Below are positions 52,504 through 61,049 of a stretch of DNA of 64,000 nucleotides, in pieces. The stretch is from positions 16,040 to 80,039 of the forward strand of contig CANMKK010000024.1 in assembly GCA_947498455.1 (NCBI GenBank). The letters run 5' to 3'. Every line of letters starts with the position of its first letter. Position 1 is the stretch's first letter. The position numbers and the translations under genes were made by a program. The notes under the pieces are model-generated. The model was given only the letters and a program-made list of their open reading frames with translations. It made no database searches and was not told the origin of the DNA. This stretch comes from an uncultured Aquimarina sp. (GTDB lineage Bacteria; Bacteroidota; Bacteroidia; Flavobacteriales; Flavobacteriaceae).

Positions 52504-53706
52504 ATGCAAAAAATCATATTGATTATACTCGCTTGCCTGATTATTTCTTGTTCTTCTTCGGATGATTATGTGCCTATTGAAACAGATGCCAATACAAATC
52601 TAGATATTGTAGATAATGATACTACCATTGATCTCAATACATATTTTACAGTAGATTTTAATGATTTACCTGATTATGCAAATCAGAATATACCTAATTA
52701 TATAACGAAAGATAATATGCCTGCTGATAATAGTATAACAGATGAAGGAGCTGTTTTAGGAAGGATATTGTTTTATGATACAAATTTATCAGTAGATAAT
52801 ACGATTTCTTGTGCATCTTGTCATAAGCAAGTATTTGCATTTGGAGATAATATTATAAGTGTTGGTGTAGGTGGTATGACAGGAAGGCATTCTATGAGAT
52901 TGATTAATGCCCGATTTTCTGATGAATCAAATTTTTTCTGGGACGAAAGAGCTTCATCTTTAGAAAATCAAACTACAATGCCTATACATGATCATATAGA
53001 AATGGGGTATAGTGGAGAAAATGGCGATCCTAATTTTGATGATTTGATTACTAAATTAGAAAATGTAGCGTATTACTCTGATCTGTTCACTATGGTGTAT
53101 GGAGACTCACAGATTACAGAAGATAGAATGCAGAGAGCTTTAGCCCAATTTATTAGAAGTATACAGTCTTTTGATAGTAAATATGATCAAGGGGTATCTC
53201 AGGTAGCTAATCCAAACCAGAATTTTCCTAATTATACGCAAGCAGAAAATAATGGGAAGTCACTATTTATGAGGGCTCCTGATTTTGATGATCAAGGGAT
53301 GAGAATAGGTGGAGGAATAGGATGTATGGTATGCCATAGGGCTCCAGAGTTTGATATTAGACCTACAAGTGGGAATAATGGTGTTATTGGCGTTTTTAAT
53401 AGTACAGATCAAGATATAACTATTACCAGATCACCAAGCTTAAGAGATGTAGTAAATAGTGATGGAATTCCTAATGGAACATTTTTTCATGATAGTTCTG
53501 CAGCAACATTAGAAGAGGTATTGAATCACTATAACCAAATACCACAAAACAATGCAGGCTTAGATCAAAGGTTACGTCCTAATGGAAATCTACAAAATCT
53601 AAATATGACAGAACAAGAAATAGAAGATGTAGTTGCATTTATGAAAACTTTATCAGGAGAGGGTGTGTATACTAATGAAAAGTGGGCTACCCCTTTTGTA
53701 AACTAG
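52504..53706 (+). CDS. Di-haem cytochrome c peroxidase-family lipoprotein
   Basis: A 400-residue predicted lipoprotein (ISCSSSDD, Cys16). Two c-type haem sites are present: CASCH (about 101-105) and CMVCH (about 275-279), with the family segments LGRILFYDTNLSVDN, FFWDERASSLENQTTMPIHDHIEMG and FFHDSSAATLEEVLNHY. It belongs to the MauG/CcpA-like group that reduces peroxide or oxidises an external substrate in the periplasm. It lies opposite the MerR gene in a shared divergent promoter region, so it may respond to the same light or stress signal. Confidence 0.9.
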   Translation: MQKIILIILACLIISCSSSDDYVPIETDANTNLDIVDNDTTIDLNTYFTVDFNDLPDYANQNIPNYITKDNMPADNSITDEGAVLGRILFYDTNLSVDNTISCASCHKQVFAFGDNIISVGVGGMTGRHSMRLINARFSDESNFFWDERASSLENQTTMPIHDHIEMGYSGENGDPNFDDLITKLENVAYYSDLFTMVYGDSQITEDRMQRALAQFIRSIQSFDSKYDQGVSQVANPNQNFPNYTQAENNGKSLFMRAPDFDDQGMRIGGGIGCMVCHRAPEFDIRPTSGNNGVIGVFNSTDQDITITRSPSLRDVVNSDGIPNGTFFHDSSAATLEEVLNHYNQIPQNNAGLDQRLRPNGNLQNLNMTEQEIEDVVAFMKTLSGEGVYTNEKWATPFVN

Positions 53707-53728
53707 ATTATATATCATCTGATTTAGT

Positions 53729-53789
53729 AAAACGGTTTATATGGAATAATTCCTAATTTAAGGAATTATTCCATATAAACCGTTTTTTT
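53729..53789 (+). terminator. Terminator with 26-bp perfect stem
   Basis: Arms 53729-53754 and 53761-53786 are exact reverse complements (AAAACGGTTTATATGG start, CCATATAAACCGTTTT end) with the loop AATTTA, then more T. It ends the peroxidase gene and has the same stem and loop lengths as the guaB terminator. Confidence 0.93.
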
Positions 53790-53849
53790 GTATTACTTTT
53801 GTAGTGTTAAAAAAAGTAGAATGAGTTGTTAATTAATTAAACCCGTTTT

Positions 53850-54125
53850 ATGTATTGGAACTTCGTACTGAAGCTTTCAAGTGCAATAAAAACTAGTGTT
53901 TTCTTAGTTTTAGCATAGCACCGCTATGGTTACATTAAAAAATACAGCAAAGCATTAGTTTTTGAAGCAATTGGAAGTTGTATTAGAACTTCGCTATAAG
54001 ACTTGAAAGTACTATAAAATATGACATTTTTTAGTTTATGATAGTAGTTTATCCTAAGTCTGTCGAAGTGTTATTGAGAACGAAAGTTTTAATGGTCTTC
54101 GGTAGGCTCAGACTGACAAGTATAA
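53850..54125. repeat. Non-coding region with inverted and direct repeats
   Basis: GTATTGGAACTTCG (53851) recurs as GTATTAGAACTTCG (53982), and AAGCTTTCAAGTGC is inverted relative to ACTTGAAAGTACT near 54001. Further on, AGTCTGTCGAAG (54057) and CTTCGGTAGGCTCAGACT (54099) are an imperfect inverted pair of a kind common in this phylum. It looks like REP-type clutter before the dinB gene. No coding frame or tRNA was found. Confidence 0.4.
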
Positions 54126-54223
54126 TCTTAATTTAACGATATAGATAATTAGGGCTAAGAGAAAGCAATAATCAACTCATTTTCAGGGAAATAAATCAAC
54201 TAGGGTAATAAAAAAGAGGGATT

Positions 54224-55444
54224 ATGGATACTACAATTGTACATTTTGATTTGGATACTTTCTTTATCTCTTGCGAGCGCCTTTTGGATAGCAGGCTAAA
54301 TAATAAACCTGTTATCGTTGGAGGAACAGGAAATCGCGGAGTAGTGAGTGCTGCAAGTTATGAAACCAGAGCATATGGAGTACACTCAGGAATGCCTATG
54401 AAAATGGCGAGACAATTATGTCCAGATGCTATATATATTAGAGGTAATGCAGGTACATATACTAAGTTTTCAAAACAAGTTACCGAAATTCTCCAAAGGG
54501 AAGTGCCTGTGTTAGAAAAAGCTAGCGTGGATGAGTTTTATGCAGATCTTACGGGTATGGATCGTTTTTTTGGATGTTATAAGTTTGCGACAGAATTACG
54601 TAGTACTATAATTAGAGAGTCAGGATTGCCAATTTCTTTTGGACTTTCGGTAAATAAAACGGTTTCTAAAGTTGCCACTAATGAAGCGAAGCCTAATAAT
54701 CAACTAAAAATAGACACGGGCTATGAAAAAGCATTTTTAGCACCATTATCCATTAAAAAAATACCAATGGTAGGAGAGAAGACCTATCGAACTTTTTGTA
54801 ATATGGGGATTAAGAGTGTTGGTACAGTACAGCAAATGCCAGTAGAGATGATGAGGTCGGTATTTGGAAAAAATGGCCAGATTATATGGCAACGAGCCAA
54901 TGGTATTGATCATACACCTATTGTAGCATATCATGAACGTAAATCTATCTCTAGTGAGCGTACCTATGGTAAGGATACAATAGATGTTATTAAATTGAAA
55001 ACTACAATTACTGCAATGGCAGAAAATCTGGCTTTTCAGTTGCGACGAGGAGGTAAACTAACTTCGTGTATAACAGTTAAGATTCGTTATTCTGATTTTC
55101 AGACATATTCTAAGCAGCTTAAAATACCATATACATCTGCCGATCATCATTTGATACCAGTAGTACTGGAGTTATTTGAAAATTTACATAGTAGAAGACT
55201 TTTGATACGATTGGTAGGAGTACGCTATAGTGGTTTGACTACAGGAACCTATCAAATTAATTTGTTTGATGATGAGAAGAAAACTACAAATCTGTATAAA
55301 GCAATGGACGCGATACGTATTCGCTATGGAGATAGAAGTATTATGCGGGCAGCTACAATGGGAGAAGGAGCACGTACAGTAGGAAATTTTACTAATCCGT
55401 TTAATGGCGAACCGCCTATTGTGTTAGCACATCGAACTCAGTAA
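54224..55444 (+). CDS. dinB: Y-family DNA polymerase (DinB/Pol IV type)
   Basis: A 406-residue translesion polymerase. Catalytic aspartates and steric residues are visible in VHFDLDTFFISCE (about 6-18) and SVDEFYADLTG (about 104-114); the fingers segment AASYETRAYGVHSGMPM is standard. The little-finger region follows at about 240-350 (SSERTYGKDT), and a short tail with the clamp-binding-like QINLFDDE (about 347-354). Directly upstream of the dnaE-type gene, forming the Y-polymerase plus DnaE mutagenesis cassette known in Bacteroidota. No LexA-type operator or repressor gene is seen beside it. Confidence 0.93.
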   Translation: MDTTIVHFDLDTFFISCERLLDSRLNNKPVIVGGTGNRGVVSAASYETRAYGVHSGMPMKMARQLCPDAIYIRGNAGTYTKFSKQVTEILQREVPVLEKASVDEFYADLTGMDRFFGCYKFATELRSTIIRESGLPISFGLSVNKTVSKVATNEAKPNNQLKIDTGYEKAFLAPLSIKKIPMVGEKTYRTFCNMGIKSVGTVQQMPVEMMRSVFGKNGQIIWQRANGIDHTPIVAYHERKSISSERTYGKDTIDVIKLKTTITAMAENLAFQLRRGGKLTSCITVKIRYSDFQTYSKQLKIPYTSADHHLIPVVLELFENLHSRRLLIRLVGVRYSGLTTGTYQINLFDDEKKTTNLYKAMDAIRIRYGDRSIMRAATMGEGARTVGNFTNPFNGEPPIVLAHRTQ

Positions 55445-55462
55445 TTGTATTATAAAAAGAAA

Positions 55463-58400
55463 ATGTATTTAAACAACCATTCATATTATAGCTTACGCTA
55501 CGGTACAATATCAGAAGAAGAGTTATTGGCGATTGCTCAACAACATCATTGTGCGCATTTTCCATTAACAGATATTAATAATACCTCAGGTTGTTTAAAT
55601 TTTATACGTCGGGCTCCTTTATATGATATAAAACCAATTGTAGGGATCGATTTTCGTAATGATGCAGAGCAATGTTATGTATGTCTTGCTAAGAATAATT
55701 TAGGGTTTTTAGAATTGAATCAGTTTCTTTCTGAACATTTGCATCAAAAAAGATCGTTTCCTGATGAAGCTCCGTCGTTTGACCATAGTGTGGTTATTTA
55801 TCCTTTCGAAAAACTATTAGCTTTAGATAAAACAACTTTAGCAGATAATGAATTTATAGGAATAGGGCTTACCGATATTAATAAATTGCACTTTTCGAAA
55901 TTAAGTGAGTTAACAGATAAATTAGTGGTATTACATCCAGTTACCTTTCGTGATAAACGAGATTTTAATACACATAGACTCTTGCGTGCGATTGATACTA
56001 ATGTGTTGTTAAGTAAATTATCAGAGTCGCAACAAGGGAAACCAGTACATAAGATGAACCCTTTATCAATTATAGAAAAAGCTTTTGAAAAGTATCCACA
56101 TATTATTAAAAATACGGAACACTTGCTAAAACAATGTAGTATAGAGTTCAATTTTTCTAAGGAACGAGAAAATCAAAATCTAAAAGCCGTTTTTGATACT
56201 ATTGATGAAGACTACCGGAAGCTTGTTGATCTTTGTGAAATAGGGTTGCCGAAGCGCTATGATGAGGTTACTGATACAATACGACAACGTTTAAAAAAAG
56301 AATTGCTGTTAATCAAACAACAAAATTTTGTAAGCTTTTTTCTGATCAACTGGAAAATTATTCAATATGCAAAATCTAAAGATTATTATCATGTAGGTAG
56401 GGGGAGTGGAGCTAATAGTATAGTCGCGTATTTATTAGAAATTACGGATGTAGATCCAATAGAACTGGATTTATATTTCGAACGATTTATGAATCTGTAC
56501 CGGGCAAGCCCTCCTGATTTTGATATTGATTTTTCTAGTTGGGATAGGGAAGATGTAACCCGATTTATTTTTGAAGCTTTTGGAACTAATGAGCAAACAG
56601 CTTTGTTGGGAGCATATGTTACATTTAAGCATAGCGGAGCTGTACGGGAATTAGGAAAAGTATTTGGCTTGCCTAAACATGAAATTGACAAGTTAAGTGA
56701 TGGAAAGTATGATGTAAAAGCACTAGATGATATTTCAAAATTGGTACTTAAATACGCGAAATATTTAGAAGGAAAGCCAAATCACCTAAGCATCCATGCA
56801 GCAGGGATACTCATATCAGAAAAACCGATCCATTACTATTCTGCTACTCATTTACCTCCAAAAGGGTTTCCGACAGTGCAGTTTGATATGCATATAGCAG
56901 AAGATGTAGGATTGTATAAGTTTGATATTTTAGGTCAGCGTGGCTTGGGGAAAATAAAAGATGCGATTGCTATTATCAAAGAAAATCAACCAAATGTTAC
57001 ATTACCGAATATTCATAATGTCAAGCCGTTTTTTAAAGATTCAAGGATTAATAAAATGATTGAGCGTGCAGATTGTATTGGTTGCTTTTATGTAGAATCT
57101 CCTGCAATGAGAATGTTATTAAAAAAATTGGGAGTTCGTGATTACCTTACTTTAGTAGCAGCCAGTTCAATCATTCGTCCAGGAGTGGCAAAAAGTGGAA
57201 TGATGCGAGAGTATATTTTGCGACATAAGCAACCAGAACGTAGAAAACTAGCACATCCTATATTATGGGGTATCATGCCGGATACTTATGGAGTAATGGT
57301 ATATCAGGAAGATGTAATTAAAGTAGCACATCATTATGCAGGACTTGATTTAGGAGAAGCAGATGTACTACGACGAGGTATGAGTGGTAAATATCGATCA
57401 CGTGAAGAATTTCAGGTTGTAAAAAATAAGTTTATTACCAATTGTAGGGCACGTGGTGAGACCGATGAGGTACTATTTGAAGTATGGAGACAAATAGAAA
57501 GTTTTGCAGGGTATGCTTTTGCAAAAGGACATTCAGCTTCTTATGCGGTAGAATCCTATCAAAGCTTATTTCTAAAATGTTACTATCCTTTGGAATATAT
57601 GGTGGCTACTATTAATAATGGAGGAGGGTTTTATCGCGTAGAAATTTATGTACACGAAGCGCGATTGAAAGGAGGGATTATATATCCGCCATGTATCAAT
57701 GCAAGTTTCATAGAAACTATAATTATAGGAAAAGAGATTTATTTGGGATTTCAGCATTTGCAAGGATTAGAAAAGCGAGTGATGCTTAAAATAATCAATG
57801 CACGAGTAGATGGAGCGTTTTTGTCATTAGAAGATTTTATGGAGCGGGTTTCGATTTCTATAGAACAATTGGATATTTTGATACGTATTGATGCTTTTAG
57901 ATTTTTAAATAAAGATAAACGTAGCTTATTATGGGAAGCGTATTATAAATGTAACCATATTATAGTTGACGAATCTCAGCAACAATTGTTTAAGATGGAT
58001 TATAAAGGTTTTTCATTACCACAGTTTACGATTACAGATATAGAAAATGCATTTGATCAATTAGAGTTATTAGGATTTACATTATATAATCCTTTTTTAT
58101 TACTAGAAAAATTACCAACGAGTACGCTACTAAATAATGATTTAGAACCGTATCTAAATAAGGTAGTTGTTATTTATGGATATTTGGTTACAATAAAAAA
58201 TACGAGAACTTCTGGAGGGGAACGAATGTATTTTGGAACATTTTTAGATCAGAAAGGAGTCTGGATTGATACAGTTCATTTTCCACCAGTAGCCAAGAAA
58301 TACCCATTTAGGGGAAAAGGTATTTATCGAATTACAGGAAAAGTAGTATCTGAGTTTGATTTTCCAAGTATTGAGGTGATTAAACAAGAACGCATGTCAT

Positions 58401-58486
58401 ACGTTTCAGATCCTAGATTTGATATCACTTATAATCGTAAAGAATTATCAGAGCAACATAAAAATGGATATAGATTATTGGAGTAG
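55463..58486 (+). CDS. Error-prone DNA polymerase III alpha subunit (DnaE-type)
   Basis: A 1007-residue C-family polymerase. The ATG at 55463 is chosen (a TTG at 55445 would add six residues). The N-terminal PHP domain is degenerate (NHSYYSLRYG, LTDINNTSG where active forms have ALTDHG). The palm catalytic set is GRGSGANSIVAYLLEITDVDP and PPDFDIDFSSWDRE, with the third Asp in the following region, then GVMVYQEDVIKVAHHYAGL, FAKGHSASYAVES and a C-terminal OB fold (VVIYGYLVTIKN). It is shorter than replicative DnaE (about 1160), which fits the mutasome type. It starts 18 bp after dinB. Confidence 0.92.
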   Translation: MYLNNHSYYSLRYGTISEEELLAIAQQHHCAHFPLTDINNTSGCLNFIRRAPLYDIKPIVGIDFRNDAEQCYVCLAKNNLGFLELNQFLSEHLHQKRSFPDEAPSFDHSVVIYPFEKLLALDKTTLADNEFIGIGLTDINKLHFSKLSELTDKLVVLHPVTFRDKRDFNTHRLLRAIDTNVLLSKLSESQQGKPVHKMNPLSIIEKAFEKYPHIIKNTEHLLKQCSIEFNFSKERENQNLKAVFDTIDEDYRKLVDLCEIGLPKRYDEVTDTIRQRLKKELLLIKQQNFVSFFLINWKIIQYAKSKDYYHVGRGSGANSIVAYLLEITDVDPIELDLYFERFMNLYRASPPDFDIDFSSWDREDVTRFIFEAFGTNEQTALLGAYVTFKHSGAVRELGKVFGLPKHEIDKLSDGKYDVKALDDISKLVLKYAKYLEGKPNHLSIHAAGILISEKPIHYYSATHLPPKGFPTVQFDMHIAEDVGLYKFDILGQRGLGKIKDAIAIIKENQPNVTLPNIHNVKPFFKDSRINKMIERADCIGCFYVESPAMRMLLKKLGVRDYLTLVAASSIIRPGVAKSGMMREYILRHKQPERRKLAHPILWGIMPDTYGVMVYQEDVIKVAHHYAGLDLGEADVLRRGMSGKYRSREEFQVVKNKFITNCRARGETDEVLFEVWRQIESFAGYAFAKGHSASYAVESYQSLFLKCYYPLEYMVATINNGGGFYRVEIYVHEARLKGGIIYPPCINASFIETIIIGKEIYLGFQHLQGLEKRVMLKIINARVDGAFLSLEDFMERVSISIEQLDILIRIDAFRFLNKDKRSLLWEAYYKCNHIIVDESQQQLFKMDYKGFSLPQFTITDIENAFDQLELLGFTLYNPFLLLEKLPTSTLLNNDLEPYLNKVVVIYGYLVTIKNTRTSGGERMYFGTFLDQKGVWIDTVHFPPVAKKYPFRGKGIYRITGKVVSEFDFPSIEVIKQERMSYVSDPRFDITYNRKELSEQHKNGYRLLE

Positions 58487-58613
58487 ATGTTTTGTTTACT
58501 GATATATTGACTGATTACTATTTTACCTGATAATAAAATAAGATTAGCAATAAGCTTTGGATGATTTTTAATAAAAGCTATCATAGTGAATAACCAATAT
58601 GCGCAATTAGCTT

Positions 58614-60575
58614 TTAAATATTTATAGCAAAAAAATGTTCTTCTTGTCCTTTGTTAGAAAGTTTTATAAGATGTACTTCTTCTTTCTGATTAGTTTTTCC
58701 AAAGTTATATTGTACTTTACATTTTAGAAAAGTATCATTTCTTTCTTTAAAAGAACCATTACCTAAGTATTTAACATTAATTAGCCATTTACCATCTCCG
58801 TTGCCTTCTATTTCAAATTGATTTTTATTATACCCTTGTTTAATTTCATTTTCGAAAATTTTACTTTCTTCAACAAGAGTATGCTTCCACTTAAAAAACT
58901 TATTCTGAGGAGTTACAAATTGTATTTCAAATTCTGCATTCTCATAAGTCCAGTCAAATACTAAGCGTGCATCATAAATAACATTATTCCTTAGATTGTG
59001 ATCTAATTTAGTTGCATTTAATTTGTGCTGATTAACTAAGTTACTAATTTCATTTTTAACGACTTTTGCAAAAGGTGTCAAATTTAGATTTTTATCAAGC
59101 AATTTATTATAAGTATTATTGAGTAAGGATAGCGCTTCTTGATGTTTTCCTATTGCTATAGCAGCTATCGCTAAATCATAATATGATTCTATTCTGTTAG
59201 GATATAGTTCCAATAGTTTTTTAGAAGCATTATATAGCATAGTTTTATTATTTGATTGTGAGAGTACAAAAAGCAGGCTTTTAAGCTCAGATACGTCTAT
59301 TTCTTTTTTTTCTAGAATATTAGATAGAACCTGATATGCCAAATCAGGATTAGCATTTTTAAAGAAGTTGTAGACATCAACAAAATATTTAATGTTATTT
59401 TTATATGTATTTCTTTGATTCAGATACTTTTTATAAGCATCGACTATACCTTTATTTTTTTTAAGTTCTTTTAGATAAGGAGTTAATTTAACATCTTTCT
59501 TAATTTTTATTTTACCATCATAGTCATTGTTGGTTAATAATGCCGTATTTTTCCTTGTCTTTTTATCGTGAAAACTAGCTGATTTAGTTGTTATTAGAAT
59601 AACACCATTGACTCCTTCAGAACCATAACGATTTGTAGCTGCCAAACCTTTTAAAACAGTAATATCTGCTATGTCAGCAGGGTTGATAAAATCCGTAGAA
59701 GAAACTTTACCGGTAACAGAGCTTGAGCGTGCTAAAGGAACTCCATTCAATACTATTAGGCCATAGTTATTTTGTAAAATGGAAAATCTCCCTCCCCTTG
59801 TATAAAATTTAGACAGATCTGATTGACCTCCATCTATTTTTATTCCAGAAAACTTTCCCTGAACGGCTGTGGTAACAGTTGTATGAGATGCATCTATTTG
59901 ATCGCTACTAATTGATTGTACGGCATACCCTTTAGAATCATGATTTTTAGAGTTAGATTTGGTGACACCTTCTTTTTTATTTTGCCCTTTTATTAAAATT
60001 GTATCCAATTGATTTAGATTGGAGTCTTGCGGATTAGTTTTATCTTTATCTTTCTGTACCGAGTTTGATGTGTCCTTTTCATTATTTTTATTTAGCTTAA
60101 TATATTTTCCTGTATTGATATCTGCTAATAGTTTTGATTCATCTTGATCAGTACTTTTATTGCTATTTATGATATAAAATTTATCAGCAATATTTGTTGG
60201 TTTTACTTGGTTTATATTTTGAAAACTATCAGAGAATAGAAAAGCATCATCATACCCAGAGTAGTTTAATAATGAACTGAAAGAAGTAGCTCCATCATAC
60301 GTCACATTTTTTAATTTATCTTTTAGTTGAGCCCAATTTCCATTTTCAATTTCAAAAATAATTTCATCTACTATGGTATAATTAAAAATTACTAAAGTGG
60401 TTTTATTATTTTGATTTTCATTGTAATATGAGTTTAAATATTCAAACTCTTGATTAAGATTTCTTTGCTCCATAGACCAAGAGGTATCCCAAAAAATAAT
60501 ACCTTTTTTTTGAGCATTGATCGTACTTAAAAATGAAAAACAGAAAAGAATTATAAAAAATATTACTTTTTTCAT
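58614..60575 (-). CDS. vWA-like, TonB-plug and TPR fusion protein
   Basis: 653 residues from the ATG at 60575, followed by a signal peptide (MKKVIFFIILFCFSFLSTINAQ). A vWA-like domain comes first, with a D-x-S-x-S set at D30, S32, S34 (DTSWSM) and a terminal threonine-type loop. Then a linker with low-complexity charged residues (about 170-215), a TonB-receptor plug domain (about 215-335: VQGKFSGIKIDGG, YGLIVLNGVPLARS, DIADITVLKGLAATNRYGSEGVNGVILITTKSA) and TPR-like helices (about 380-560) with a C-terminal beta region. No beta-barrel is present, so this is not a receptor. Function unknown; see findings. Confidence 0.72.
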   Translation of the reverse strand: MKKVIFFIILFCFSFLSTINAQKKGIIFWDTSWSMEQRNLNQEFEYLNSYYNENQNNKTTLVIFNYTIVDEIIFEIENGNWAQLKDKLKNVTYDGATSFSSLLNYSGYDDAFLFSDSFQNINQVKPTNIADKFYIINSNKSTDQDESKLLADINTGKYIKLNKNNEKDTSNSVQKDKDKTNPQDSNLNQLDTILIKGQNKKEGVTKSNSKNHDSKGYAVQSISSDQIDASHTTVTTAVQGKFSGIKIDGGQSDLSKFYTRGGRFSILQNNYGLIVLNGVPLARSSSVTGKVSSTDFINPADIADITVLKGLAATNRYGSEGVNGVILITTKSASFHDKKTRKNTALLTNNDYDGKIKIKKDVKLTPYLKELKKNKGIVDAYKKYLNQRNTYKNNIKYFVDVYNFFKNANPDLAYQVLSNILEKKEIDVSELKSLLFVLSQSNNKTMLYNASKKLLELYPNRIESYYDLAIAAIAIGKHQEALSLLNNTYNKLLDKNLNLTPFAKVVKNEISNLVNQHKLNATKLDHNLRNNVIYDARLVFDWTYENAEFEIQFVTPQNKFFKWKHTLVEESKIFENEIKQGYNKNQFEIEGNGDGKWLINVKYLGNGSFKERNDTFLKCKVQYNFGKTNQKEEVHLIKLSNKGQEEHFFAINI

Positions 60576-61049
60576 AACATAAAATTTTAGTTGATTTAGA
60601 CAGCTAAAAAATGATACAACCATCCAAAATTTTGATAATTAGTATTTTATCAAAATTAATATACAGAAAAATTAGGGAATCATTTTTGAAAGTTGTGTAA
60701 AAACGTAACGTTTTATTTTAAGTAGTTGTTATTCAATGTTTTTATATCCTGTATCTTGATTTCAATTTATATTTTCAGGCACTAGTGATAAAAACCTCTT
60801 ATTAGTTGTTCACAGGCTAATGAAAAATCAATCTTTTAGTTTCAAAGGAATTAATTTTTTAATTATTAAAAATTTGAATTTTCCCTTAAAAAAATGGTGA
60901 TTTTATCGTTTTTTTAAGTACTTAGTCGATTTGTTAATCTTTTCTTAATTAATTTTAAATAAGTTTGTTATTTTGAGTTTAAATACTTGTAAATAAGTAA
61001 TATATGTGTGTTTTTGACATAGGCGTATTACATAAAAACCTTATTTTAA
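60576..61049. other. Divergent promoter region without genes
   Basis: AT-rich 474 bp between two outward-facing genes for secreted proteins. No obvious operator or full promoter match beyond T-rich tracts was recognised. Confidence 0.35.
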
